A stretch of 64,000 nt of DNA from Plecoglossus altivelis (GCA_036571765.1 BROE01000023.1:5198472-5262471); one strand, 5' to 3'. Positions 12,788 to 24,065 are shown, numbered from the stretch's first letter. Program-made: numbers and translations. The notes: generated by a model from the letters alone, not told the origin.

Positions 12788-13009
12788 ATGATCATGTCCT
12801 AATGCTTTCATGACAGGGGCTACAACCGAAGCGCACGGACTGTTGCATTTGTGCTTTGCACGGAATGCGTTTTTATTAACGTAAGAAAAGAACGAAATAT
12901 TTCATTCAAAGGCAGAAAAAGCAGAGAAAATAGCCCGCGCACTTTGCTGTTCACTGCAGTTGAGGTGGAGTGGGAGGGCGTCCGGAGAATGAAGTCTCAC
13001 GCATCCTGA
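12788..13009 (+). promoter_or_regulatory. Cluster of four minimal upstream ORFs
   Basis: If the leader is unspliced, it carries four tiny ATG-to-stop frames: 12788-12802 (four codons), 12802-12813 (three codons, overlapping the previous stop as TAATG), 12865-12879 (four codons) and 12989-13009 (six codons). Such uORFs commonly reduce or gate translation of the main frame. They are directly visible, but their presence in mature mRNA depends on the unmapped transcription start and leader splicing. Confidence 0.45.
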
Positions 13010-13134
13010 ACCGGAGGACTTAACCGAAAACGAAACATTGTTGAACAGATAACAATATAGGCTACTCAGCTGAGAACTCAAACATCTATTCGATTTCAGG
13101 CTTCATAACCAAGTCATTTCATTCAGGTGGAACA

Positions 13135-16100
13135 ATGAGGACTACTGGTGCAGTGGACTACCTATGCTACTGTATTATCATCCTGCAGCTGCTGAATCAG
13201 CCCGCTGCTAAGCAAGTGCTCCGGTATCGCCTGGCTGAGGAGGGACCCGCCGATGTCAGGGTAGGAAACGTAGCAGCGGACCTCGGAATTGTTGCCGGGT
13301 CCGGTGAGGTTACATTCACGCTTGAGTCCGGCTCAGATTTTTTCAAAATAGATAACATTACAGGCGAGCTGACCACTAATGAACGACGGATAGACCGTGA
13401 AAAATTGCAACAGTGCCAAATGATATTTGATGAAAACGAATGTTTCATTGATTTTGAAGTGTCCGTTATCGGACCAGCGCAGAGCTGGGTCGATCTATTT
13501 GAAGGGAAAGTAATAATTTTAGACATAAATGACAACACCCCGTCATTTCCCTCACCTGTTCTGACTTTGTCTGTGGAAGAAAACAGACCTATTGGCACCC
13601 TTTATCTATTGCCCCCGGCCACCGACAGAGATTTTGGCAGAAACGGCATCGAGAGATATGAGCTTATTCAGGATGGGGAGAGCTCAAGGCGGCTGGGCTC
13701 GAGCTCCGGGGGACGCGCGGACAACGGAGATTCTTTCTCAGGCAAGAGGAGATTTGACGAGGGGGCGAGCAGAAGTAGCGTGTTTGAACTGCAAGTTGCT
13801 GATACGACGGACGGCGAAAAGCAGCCTCAACTCATCATTAAGGGTGCACTGGATAGGGAGCAGAGGGACTCTTACGAGCTCACGCTGCGCGTCAGGGATG
13901 GAGGTGACCCCGCACGCTCCTCCCAGGCCATTCTGAGGGTGATGATCACGGACGTGAATGACAACAGCCCGCGTTTCGAGAAGAGCGTGTACGAGGCGGA
14001 CCTACCCGAGAACAGCTCCCCTGGTGCTCCCATCCTGCAGCTGAAAGCCTTTGATGCAGATGTGGGGGTGAACGGGCAGATTGAGTATGTTTTCGGGGCA
14101 GCCACAGAGTCGGTGAGGAGGTTGTTGAGGCTGGATGAGAGCACGGGCTGGCTGAGCGTGCTGCACCGCATTGACCGTGAAGAGGTTAGCCAGCTGAGGT
14201 TCACGGTAATGGCCCGGGACCGTGGCCAACCACCCACGAAAGACAAGGCCACGGTGATCCTCAACATCAAGGATGAGAACGACAACGTCCCCGCCATCGA
14301 GATCCGCAAAATCGGACGCATCTTCCTGAAGGACGGGGTCGCCAACGTGGCCGAGGATGTGGTGGTGGACACCCCCATAGCCTTGGTCCAGGTGTCTGAC
14401 CGGGACCAGGGAGAGAACGGGATCGTCACCTGCACCGTGGTGGGGGACGTCCCCTTCCAGCTTAAACCAGCCAGTGAGATGGAGGGGGAGCAGAACAAAA
14501 AGAAATACTTTCTCCACACCTCGGCCCCACTGGACTACGAGGCCATACAGGAGTACAACGTGGTCATCGTTGCCGTGGACTCGGGAAGCCCTAGCTTAGC
14601 GAGCAACAACTCACTCATCGTCAAGGTGGGGGACACCAACGACAACCCACCTGTCTTCAGCCAGAGCGTCGTGGAGGTGGTGTTTCCCGAAAACAACGCC
14701 CCCGGTGAGAGGGTGATGACTTTGTTGGCCATCGATGCCGACAGTGGCAAAAATGCGGAAATTGTCTATTCCCTGGACCCGTCGGTGAATGGAATTTTCT
14801 CCATTGATGAAGACACTGGTGACCTCAGAGTCCATATGATTTTAGACCGTGAACAGGCAGACAGGCACGAGTTCAAAGTGATAGCCAAAGACAAGGGCAT
14901 GCCCATTCTGCAGGGCTCCGCCACCGTGGTTGTCCTTGTGTCTGATAAGAACGACAATGAGCCCAAGTTCATGCAGGACGTCTTCACCTTTTACATCCGG
15001 GAAAACCTTCAGCCCAACAGCCCCGTTGGCATGGTGACAGTAGTGGATGCGGACAAGGGGCAAAATGCCCAGATGAGCCTGTTTGTGGAGGAAGAGGAGG
15101 AGATCTTCTCCATCGAGAACGACACAGGGACTATCTTCTCCACCATGTCCTTTGACCGCGAGCTGAAAACCGCCTACACTTTTCGGGTGAAGGCGGTGGA
15201 TGGCGGAGACCCGCCCAGGTCTGCCACCGCCACCGTCTCTCTCTTTGTGATGGATGAGAACGACAACCCTCCGACGGTCACCTTCCCCATCAACAGCTCC
15301 TATACCCTCCTCCCCCCGTCCAGCAACGTCAGGACCGTGGTGCGAACTGTCATGGCCACCGATACTGACACGGGCATCAACGCCGACCTGAATTACAGCA
15401 TCATCAGCGGCAACCCCTTCAAGCTGTTCGAGATCGACGGCGGGAGTGGGGTCATCTCCTTGGTGGGGAAGCTGGAGCAGAAACACTACGGCCTGCACAG
15501 ACTGGTGGTCCAGGTGAATGACAGCGGGCAGCCTTCCCAGAGCACCACCACCCTGGTCCACGTCTACGTCAACGAGACCCTGTCAAACTCCACCGTGGTG
15601 GAGGCCCAGGTAGCCAAGAGCCTGGGCACGCCCCTCAACACCAACATCGCCGGCGACCCCAACTACGACCTGGGCAAGCAGAGGCTGAGCATCGTCATCG
15701 GGGTGGTGTCGGGCATCATGACGGTCATCCTCATCATCCTCATCGTGGTCATGGCCCGTTACTGTCGCCCCAAGAACAAGAACGGCTACGAGGCGGGGAA
15801 GAAGGACCACGAGGACTTCTTCACGCCCCAGCAGCACGACAAGAGCAAGAAGCCCAAGAAGGACAAGAAGAACAAGAAGTCCAAACAGCCGCTGTACAGC
15901 AGCATCGTGACGGTGGAGGCCTCCAAACCCAACGGGCAGCGCTACGACGGCGTCAACGAGAAGCTGTCGGACAGCCCCGGGATGGGTCGCTACCGCTCTG
16001 TGAACGGAGGGCCCGGGAGCCCGGATCTGGCCCGGCACTACAAGTCCAGCTCGCCTCTCCCCACCGTCCAGCTTCATCCACAGTCTCCGACGGCCGGGAA

Positions 16101-16227
16101 AAAGCATCAGGCAGTGCAGGACTTGCCCCCTGCGAACACATTCGTGGGGACCGGAGATAACATTTCCCTTGGATCTGACCACTGCTCTGAATACAGCAGT
16201 CAAACCATCAACAAGTACAACAAACAG
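13135..16227 (+). CDS. pcdh7: Protocadherin-7, large first coding exon
   Basis: A 1031-codon coding exon of a delta-1 protocadherin, a calcium-dependent neuronal adhesion receptor at the cell surface. Residues 1-25 form a hydrophobic signal peptide. Seven cadherin repeats follow, marked by linker motifs near residues 130-134 (DINDN), 273-277 (DVNDN), 380-384 (DENDN), 500-504 (DTNDN), 604-608 (DKNDN) and 707-711 (DENDN), with EC7 ending near 815. EC2 holds a low-complexity Gly/Ser/Arg insertion (about 180-214), and EC1 has cysteines at 94 and 103. N-glycosylation sequons occur at 74, 293, 491, 662, 720, 753, 795, 813 and 818. A transmembrane helix spans about 851-874, followed by a Lys-rich stretch and the conserved tail. 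Seven repeats and this tail match PCDH7 rather than PCDH1, 9 or 11. The ATG has A at -3 and begins MRT, like the mammalian protein. The exon ends after Gln1031 at a phase-0 donor. Known family partners are protein phosphatase 1 and SET/TAF1; their binding is not tested here. Confidence 0.96.
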
Positions 16228-16233
16228 GTAAGA
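16225..16233 (+). other. pcdh7: Splice donor ending pcdh7 coding exon 1
   Basis: CAG|GTAAGA is a strong consensus 5' splice site placed in frame after Gln1031. The exon ends just where the conserved tail motif (DHCSEYS...KYNKQ) would join PFRR in known long isoforms. The intron begins at 16228 in phase 0. Confidence 0.92.
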
Positions 16234-16377
16234 CTCCATGGCTTTTTGAGGGCTTCTTTCGTCTCATCCTCTCCGTTCGAAATGTCCGTGTGTTCCCTCC
16301 CTTTTAGCGGGCTCTCGATCATAATGCCGTCTGACAGGGTTAGTCTCAGTAGTTATGTTGCTTTTTCGTCCTGCTAA
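16228..16377 (+). other. pcdh7: Read-through tail of a short pcdh7 isoform
   Basis: If the donor is ignored, the reading frame continues for 49 codons to a TAA at 16375-16377. The tail starts V-R-L-H and is Ser/Phe-rich, with no known domain. As I recall, mammalian PCDH7 has a short isoform made by reading past this same junction into a brief RLH-containing tail, so intron retention here may be functional. Such an isoform would lack the RRVTF phosphatase-1 docking motif encoded downstream. I see no convincing AATAAA soon after the stop, so its 3' end is unknown. Confidence 0.45.
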
Positions 16378-17782
16378 TGTGTGTCAAGTTAGGTGTATTG
16401 ATCTGTTTGGGTTTGGAGTGCCATTCCCATCGAATATGGAGACGGAAGATGAGAATGCGATATCCTGTTTGGATATCCTTTCAACTTTCAGCATACCTAC
16501 CCCACCTTTTTTTCCCTTTCTCTTTTGTTCCTGTGCTGGTGTTGAGACCTGTTTGTTTTCAGACTGGAGGGCGTCGTGTTTGCTGACCTGTGCACATTAG
16601 TGGCAGCGTCCCAGACAACTCACACAAGGGTCTAATTTGCAGTTATTTGATCCCAGGGGAGCCCTTGGGAGTGCGGGCCCCCGTCAGCTAGCTCAAGCCC
16701 CAGCCCCCCCCTTTATAAAACAACACAGCCCCTCTTTTTTTGATGGAAACAGAGGCAAAGGGGGAAATTAGGAAGCTGAAATGTAGCAAGGAGTGGCAGT
16801 GTTAGGAATGCTTGCTGTGGTGTCGTGTTTTACAGGGCTCCCTCGCTCTGACTAGGAACATCTGGACCGGCAGGTCATGTTAACATTCCTCTACACTGGT
16901 GTCTCTCTATCAATTCACCGACCCAGCAGTCTACTCTCTCTCTCTTTCTCTCTCTATCTCCCGTCGTCTCTCTATCTCTCTTCCTCTCTCTCCTTGCCCA
17001 ATGTCTTTACTCAATGATCCATCCTTCCTTCACCCCATCATTTCACCTCTTTTTTTCCGCTCTCTTCCTCCTCGTTTCTCCTGTCTTCCTCACGCTCGCT
17101 CCCCCCAGCATCCCCTTCCTCTGGCGCTCTCGTCTCCCCTCATCGCCCGCTCTGTTTCCATTTGTAATGTTAAAGGCTTTTGTGGCTCCAGGCATGACAG
17201 GGCATTCATATTCGAGGGAGTGTGGTGTGAATTAATCAATTCATATCATTATTGGTCTTTTACTTTATTTTCCCTGCCGGAGTCAAGTGAGGCGAAGCTA
17301 GGTTAATACATTATAAAGCTATGCCTTTTCATCTGGGTTTGCCAGGAAGCGAACACTTTCCCTATTGTTTCATGTGTTTTTCTATGGCAGTCTAATGCAT
17401 TATTGATTGCTCTCTTACATGGTGTAAGCTGCTACTCATCATGCATTCCTGAGTGCTGTTCCCTCAGCATTTGGTAGGATTCTCTCTTGGTCTGTCATTC
17501 TCTCACCCCCGCACCCTCTGATTCTTAATTTCCCTCTGTCTCGTTCTCTCCTGTATCTGTTCCCATTTCCTGCTCTGTTCCCATCCACTCCTTTTATTGT
17601 TGCCCCGCGTTCTCTTGTACCTTGTCCCTTGCTGCGCAATATCTTCCTCTGCATTTCTTCCTCCCTCCCTCCCTCCCTCCCTCCCTCCCTCCCTCCCTCC
17701 AAATCCAACTTCCCTCCCACCCTAACTCTCCCTCTCTTGCTCGGCCTCTTTTGCTCGTTCGACCCTCTCTCTCTCTCTCCCC

Positions 17783-17826
<44 letters not shown>

Positions 17827-18309
17827 CTTTCCTCCCTCTTCTCTATCACCATCTCCCACACCAACACACCAATTGATGGCCTCTGTCTCCTCCAAATCAC
17901 TGTTCATATGGTCTCTCTCATCTGCTTCTCCTTTCCTTCCTTTCTTCTTTCTTTTTTTAGGGGGGTGTTAGGAAGATCTTTCCTTTTAAATCCTCTCTAC
18001 TCCCCATCTCCCCTCCTGCCATTCCCTGCTCATTTTTCCTCTGCTCACTCCTCCTTTTGTAGGTCTTGCTTCGGTCTCCGAGTCTCGAACGGCTTCCAAT
18101 ATGGTGTGTTCAGCGGCTTGCTGCTCAGAGTGTGAGGAGTGCTGTTGCTTGCTGATGTCTCATGCATAATTAAAAGGGCACTCTATTGGCTGCAGCAGCA
18201 GCATGTATTGTGTGTCGCTATTCTCCACTTAAATCATTCTTTATTTACCTCACTGTGCACACAGCCACAGCTTTTATTCACTCCCTTGTTCGCGTGTTTT
18301 AATGTCCAG
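16378..18309 (+). other. Start of pcdh7 intron 1, CT-rich
   Basis: No exon is seen. The stretch is pyrimidine-rich on the + strand. It includes loose CT at 16932-17000, a CCCT tetranucleotide array at 17659-17700 and (CT)n at 17765-17823. Long Ser/Leu/Pro and Arg/Glu frames here are products of these repeats. Confidence 0.75.
17659..17700 (+). repeat. (CCCT)n tetranucleotide microsatellite
   Basis: About ten near-perfect CCCT/TCCC units. It is followed 65 bp later by a 59-bp (CT)n tract (17765-17823). Confidence 0.95.
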
Positions 18310-18480
18310 CCCCTGACCGGCGCGCCCGACGGCACGACGCGTCGCTAACCGCTGCTTTTCGCACGCGCAGCGTTTTTCGACGGTTGCCAGAACTTGAAGG
18401 CTGCATCCCTGTGGATGACTTCGCCGCGGCGTGTCCTCCCCGACGTACGGTCAATGGCGTACCTTGTTAGTGGCAAGCCG
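18310..18480. promoter_or_regulatory. Short CpG-rich block in intron 1
   Basis: About 170 bp with many CpG (GGCGCGCC, GACGCGTCG, CACGCGCAGCG and similar words) stand out from the CpG-poor, CT-rich surroundings about 2.1 kb after exon 1. It contains no recognisable coding frame. It is a candidate unmethylated regulatory patch; the function is inferred. Confidence 0.35.
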
Positions 18481-19658
18481 CTTACCCTCAAAGACACACT
18501 AGGCAACTGTACCGTGTAAAGCAGACATTCCTAGATGTGTTTTTCACATGTCTCAAATCGGAGGTAATGTAATACTCAGTGTCAACTCTTTCTGATAAGG
18601 TGAAAGGTAGACGTTTATAGAGAGACTGGCTGTCTATATCCACACAATCATGCTTTTCATAGAGATCAATCTTTTACTAGTTTGTGCACTCCTCTGAGTG
18701 AGACTTCAAAGGGGCAATTCTTTATTAGATCAAGTATTGACTGCATTCATGATTTCGCGGTTAAGGTCACCGGAGTCAGGCACACTGGATTCTCCGGGTG
18801 AAAGTCATTTGGTTCATTTAAATTTCACAAGATCATAATTATTCTTATACTCTGACGTATTTCTTTTCCCCCTGTCTGTATTCTATGAACTGTGGGTGTC
18901 TGGATTAAGGATTACGAGTTTCCTCTGCTTTTGAAGAATAGAGGAGGATGGAGAGTCCTATGTTTTTGCTAGTACATGCTGTCATTAAAATCAAGCTGAA
19001 TCCTCTGCCTGAAGTTGGATCTGATTGGATTTGAGTGTTTGTTATTTAATTAACCTTTATGTATAGGCAAAAATGTCTATAGGTTTGACAGTGAATGCAG
19101 GTTTAGTGATTGGATGTTTGTGAAGACCTTCTTTCAGAGAACGGTCTCACTCCCACAATATCGCTGTCCTCCACTCTCCTGTCCTTCCTCATCTTTCAGT
19201 TTGGAAGGGAAACAAGCGGGGACCCGAGACAGGGAGTCCTGATAGTGACACACAGAAGGGTTTGTACTGTTTCATGGAGGACTTGGGAGTGGGAACGAGA
19301 GACCACAACGGAGAGTGAGAGAGAGAGAAAGATAGAGAGACCCATTGACTGCAATGTTTGGTATCAGGTTGCATCTCCTCTTCCTCCTGTTCCTCTACCT
19401 TGCTAAAGTCTGGCAACAATCGCACAGCACCGCGCGGCCACATGACCGCACGACCACAGGTAACCAGGCAACCGGTGGCGAAGCAAAGCCTCCCTCTTTT
19501 TATTGGAACATCAGACATTTAGGAGGTTGTTAAACTGGGCGGAACATGAAAAGATAGAAGCCAGTGTGTCACCCTGCACCTGGTGTGGGGGGTAGGAGAG
19601 GGAGACAAAGATGACATTTATGCCACTCTGAAAACTTCCAAAATTGGATGGTTTTCTG

Positions 19659-19692
<34 letters not shown>

Positions 19693-20129
19693 CTTCCTCC
19701 TTGTCTATTGGGTGATTCCTGCTTTTACATTGTTGTTCAACCCTAAGGTGTGGGAGTGTTGTATTCAACTGGAGAGTTCATCAGCACATTTACACACAGT
19801 GCATTAGCAGCTCTTTGCTAGCGTGGGAAGACCTTTAAGGCACAGCCATGTGTCCAGGAGGATCTGTCCCAGTCACACCAGGCCCTCAGGGCAGGCCACC
19901 TCCTCCCCCTCCCCCTCTCCACACACACACACACACAAACACACACCTCAACCAGGTCACGTGATGCTGCCTCCCCTGTTGTTGCCTGAGGGCCGGGGTC
20001 GGTGCTGTGTGCTAGACTGCATGCTCCCCTTGCCCCAGCTCTTACCCCCTGGTACCAGACTCTCACCCCCTCTGCCTTCTCGCACAGCTGTTGCCCTCCA
20101 CTCGTTCTCCGTAGCCTTTCCCAGATGCT
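18481..20129. other. Intron 1, complex sequence with small repeats
   Basis: No gene is seen. 18500-19100 is AT-rich complex sequence. Simple repeats are a (CT)n at 19659-19687 and a (CA)n at 19921-19945. Confidence 0.65.
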
Positions 20130-20830
20130 GGCTCGGAGCGTTTTCGTAGGGCATTTTATTTGCAAATGGCATCTTTCCGCCTTGCAACACGATCTGCGAA
20201 CGAACAATATCGGCATGCAAATAGGGATCACCTGGTCCGTGTTTGCCGGCCAAAACTGAGGACGTGACACCCCCCCCCCCTCCAGCGCTCTCGATCCACG
20301 ACAGCCAGCCAATATGGAAATCAGTCATTTTGCTTCGGGCCTCATTTGGTTGAACCTAACCAGGAGCTGTAGCCACCTAAACACTTCGCAGAAGCCACAA
20401 CTGACCTGATTACCGGGGATCGACCCTCCGCGACCTCGTCTCCGTAGCATCTGTCTACATCTGTCAACCGGCGGGGGACCGGCGCGTTTGCATCCGCGCT
20501 CTCCCGAACGCGTTCGGCGCTGTTTGCGTTTTTCCGGGGGCCGCGGAGCTCAGCGCGGCTCCCAAGTCGGCGATTCCGATTCGTATCTCTGTGAACAACC
20601 GAGGCAGTCCGTCAGTAGTTGCGCTCAATAAGGTAATTACTTGATAAGAGCTTCGGCTCGGAGCTTTATCGTGTTTGGTCAGGGTTTCTCTCCTGTGGCT
20701 GCTGATACTGGTCGCCTCGGCGGCCACAGGAAACGGCGGCCATTATAAGACCAAGTTGGCTGTTATCATGCAAATGGCTGTGCAGAGATTGTCAAACAAT
20801 CCCTGAGATTGATATCTCCGATTTCACATC
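20130..20830. promoter_or_regulatory. CpG-rich candidate enhancer with POU words
   Basis: A complex island is GC-rich at its centre (20461-20600) and carries four octamer-type words: palindromic ATTTGCAAAT (20158-20167), ATGCAAAT (20215-20222), TTTGCAT (20487-20493) and ATGCAAAT (20768-20775). It also has TAATTAC-type sequence near 20634. A 13-C run at 20269-20281 interrupts it. Clustered octamers fit POU3/Brn-type neural control, in line with the neural expression known for pcdh7. The motifs are seen; enhancer activity is inferred. Confidence 0.4.
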
Positions 20831-21175
20831 GCAGGGAACATGTCGCAGGTGGGTCCTTATGTGTTGAACCCCACGTGTCCTTGTAGGTTGGCACAGGACA
20901 AACTGCATCATGGGTATATCGCGTTTGACAACTTTTGTCAATAATTGCGTCAGGGAGAGAAGCTGAGAAATGATTCATCTGATCTCACTACAAATAAGTG
21001 ATCAAAGAATTCAGGTTGAGGGCTGATTCTGGTGCGAAACGGCAAACGAGAAATAAGATCAGCTGGTCTGTTTACCATCGTAGCACTATTATTTGCTCGG
21101 TGCAATGCGTTTAATGCCAGCCGACACTAATTTGATCAAATTTGTTGCGGATGCCTTCTTTTACGTCACAGTGGT

Positions 21176-21295
21176 GTGGGCATGTTGTTTAGCTCAGTGG
21201 TTTAGCATTTGGCTGCACATCAAGTAGTTGCAGGTTCACATTCCCCCTTGACTGTACTTCACTGTGGAATAAAGTGTCCCCGTTATTACAGTAAG
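21176..21295 (+). mobile_element. Degenerate tRNA-derived SINE
   Basis: TAGCTCAGTGG (21190-21200) matches a pol III A box, and GGTTCACATTCC (21233-21244) matches a B box with one inserted base. The spacing is tRNA-like. The following segment, TGTACTTCACTGTGGAATAAA (21253-21273), resembles the conserved 3' domain of widespread fish SINEs (a LINE-type tail). The tRNA cloverleaf does not close well and no anticodon can be trusted, so this is a decayed retroposon, not a tRNA gene. It abuts a GA microsatellite, a common fate of SINE tails. Confidence 0.72.
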
Positions 21296-21346
21296 AGAGA
21301 GAGAGAGCAAGAGAGATGGAGGAAGAGATATAGATAGATAGTGTTG

Positions 21347-21396
<50 letters not shown>

Positions 21397-21437
21397 TGAA
21401 GGGAGCAAGAGAGACTTAAAGGCAGAGAGAGAGAGAG
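21292..21437 (+). repeat. (GA)n-rich tract after SINE
   Basis: Interrupted GA repeats run from the SINE 3' end, with the purest stretch at about 21351-21392 and a short GATA-type patch at 21326-21342. Frames through it read Ser-Leu runs on the minus strand and are not genes. Confidence 0.9.
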
Positions 21438-21899
21438 TCTGAGGTAATCATCGTGAAATTGCACTGACCAGCAGAATCCGGCATAATATAGTTGGGTGAT
21501 TTGAATACATTAGTCTTAGGGCAATTACTAATCTAAGGATTAGAGTTACCTCACAGCCTGGAAGACATGGTGAGGATCCGCGAAAGAGAGAGAGGGGGAA
21601 ACTGGAAGAAGAACAAAGAGGGAGGACTATTCCATATCCTTATGCAGTCTTTCGTAGTTGATGATCATTCTTACTGCAGGTAGATTGTTTATAAGCACAT
21701 TCAACTTTGGGTAATAATGTAAGGAGGGGGGGGGGGCACCGTCTTTATTTACTTGATCTAATAGCTCTGAAGGAGCTTCCGTGACCCTAAATTACGTACA
21801 AATTACTGTCAGGAAGCATCTCGTCTTGAAGAGTAGTAAATATTCCTCCACTTGTATTCACTGCAGAGCTGAAGGAGACCTTGAGTCATATTTCTCTTC

Positions 21900-21937
<38 letters not shown>

Positions 21938-23112
21938 TTCTGCCTGTTTTCTCTCCTGTTTCTCTCTCTTTTTCTCTCCTACGATATATTTGTGGCTGCA
22001 ACCTGAGGCAGGGAACGAATGAACAGGAAATAGTCCTGATTGACTCTGAATCAGCCCGGACACATCCGGAACATTCGTCATGATAAGAGGATGAAAGGGA
22101 GAGAGGGAGAGAGCTGATATGAGAGAGAGAGAAACGGAGAGGGGGGAAAGTCAGAAATGTAGTCGAACCGCTGCTTGATTGCTCTTCGTGCCCCTGATTG
22201 TAAGTGGCAATGTCGACATCTCCCATCTCCAAGTTCCATCTCCTGCAGCCCTACAGTACATTCAATTTGATGACATTCAATATGGAATTTCATTTTCTGC
22301 GAGGGAGCGCATTAGATTGAGCTGGAGGAAATAAAGGATTCATATTGCCAGGTAACTGTACGCTTTAGCGGTATCAAATTCTGGTCCTTCACGTTCATCT
22401 CTGCCACTCTCAAGACGCTTGGTATTCAGGCTGTCACGAAGCTCTGGAAATGTCTGATACAGACAGCTCAAAGTGGAGGAGAGACGCAATTTTCGCTACC
22501 AGTAGCGCCACGCACCAACAGGACCATCTCTCAGACTGTATAGGAGCATATCTGGCTAGCTGGTAAGAGATAACACTACAACGCAGTAGCTTTCCTCTTC
22601 TATAACCCAGATGGAAAGACTCTTCATCAACAGGGAAGATCTAGACAAGCACCAGACACAGCTGGGCTTGTTTATTTTCACTGAACTAATGGGCCGCACA
22701 ATTGCTTTGCCGCTCCTCGTGAGAACCACGCCTTGTACCCAGAAGCCCATGTCTTGTAGACTAGTCAAGGAATGCTCATAATATTCCCTTTGGTAATGCG
22801 CTGTGCACACGTGTTGCTCTCCGTTCGCTTACATGGCCTCCCTTGGTGTCTATCTGCGTACGTCGCCGCGAGAGTGTTCGTGCACGTGTTTTTCAAGGTG
22901 CGCGTCTTTGTAAGCCGCTATGTGTGCGCGCGCGAGCAAATGTGAGCAATGTGCGACAGCAGATGAATCACTCCCTGTCAACGGTGTTCACATGAGGGTG
23001 CCAGGGAGTCAAGGGAACTGCCAAGAGGTCCCTGGCCCCATCTGGGGTGATCTAAACCACCCCAACAATGTTGTCACACACACACACACACAGACGCACA
23101 CACAGACAGACA

Positions 23113-23149
<37 letters not shown>

Positions 23150-24060
23150 ACGCGCGCACCCACTCAAACACACACAAACACGTCCTTCATGAAAATGAGA
23201 AAAACAGCCATAACAGCCAAGACACTTTGCTCCATAATTTAGTCTCTGTGGCACCAGCCCATTTCGGGGGCCACCAATCGGATGGGTCGTTACAGGGAGC
23301 TGAACTTGTCTGTGAAGAGGCTGTTGTGGTTGATAAAATCTCGCTTGACTGGCATGCTATTTAGAAGACGGACAGAGCGAAGGGAGGGAGGCGAAAGTTT
23401 GCCGCCGAGGTGATCGTGGCGTGCGTCTGCCCGTGTGAGTTCTAGGTTGCTGACAGCAGACAAAAAGTTGATAAGTTCAACTCTGTAGTCTGACCAGTTT
23501 AATAGATATAACCTTCACCTGCAGTTCAGAATCGGATTGATTTCTTAGGGGCCCTGACACCTAGACTGACACCTGCATTCACTCTCTCTATCACCCTCTC
23601 TCGTTCTCTGTATTTCACCACACACACACGCATACACACACACACGCGCGCGCGACTACCCACTTACAACCTGCTCTCTTGGCACCAGTTCCCTGTTCCT
23701 TCTCTGTATTGAAAGAGAGCTGATGAAATATGAAGAGATGAGAGATCTTCCGACTGCATAAGCAGGATTAAGAAACGAGCCAAGATAAATAATGCAGTTC
23801 TAAACCCCAGCATATTTGTCTGGAAGGATCGCATTTTATTAACAGGCGCAGTCACTCATATGCACTTTGACCCTGCTGTCTGCGGGTCTAATGGATTGGA
23901 CTTGACTTGGGGGGAAGAGAAGAGGACACTTGAACGTAGCTGTTAGCCCTTTTTTTCCCTGGCAAACCCCACAACACGCAGCTCTTAATGAGATGATCTG
24001 TGTATGGAACAGGAGGCGGAGGGTTCTCCAGCTATCCATCACGCTCTAGGGTTGCTGGCC
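21438..24060. other. Intron 1, mixed sequence and microsatellites
   Basis: No exon is seen. It contains an 11-G run (21726-21736), (CT)n at 21899-21937, GA-rich sequence near 22090-22150, CA repeats at 23076-23144, a CA/CG alternating patch at 23622-23655, and complex sequence at 22200-22900. Confidence 0.65.
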
Positions 24061-24065
24061 GTGCA

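Larger units (their letters stand above)
12101..13134 (+). promoter_or_regulatory. pcdh7: Probable promoter and 5' UTR of pcdh7
   Basis: This kilobase lies directly upstream of the start codon and must contain at least part of the leader. No CpG island or TATA box fixes a start site. Sequence around 12120-12260 has scattered CpG and a short GA run. Signals that look like splice sites occur inside: acceptors after pyrimidine tracts ending at 12380 and 12419, a donor CAAG|GTAAGA at 12547, and possible acceptors ending at 12959 and 13099. The leader may therefore be spliced in some transcripts. The start codon context has A at -3. Confidence 0.45.

Noticed and set aside
13592..16239. Long open frames on other frames and the minus strand over the pcdh7 exon
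   Set aside because: They are shadows of the real exon, whose composition keeps antisense frames open. The + frame shows seven cadherin repeats in order.
21190..21244. Functional tRNA gene
   Set aside because: The A and B boxes are present but the B box has an insertion and the cloverleaf does not close. The tail matches a SINE instead.
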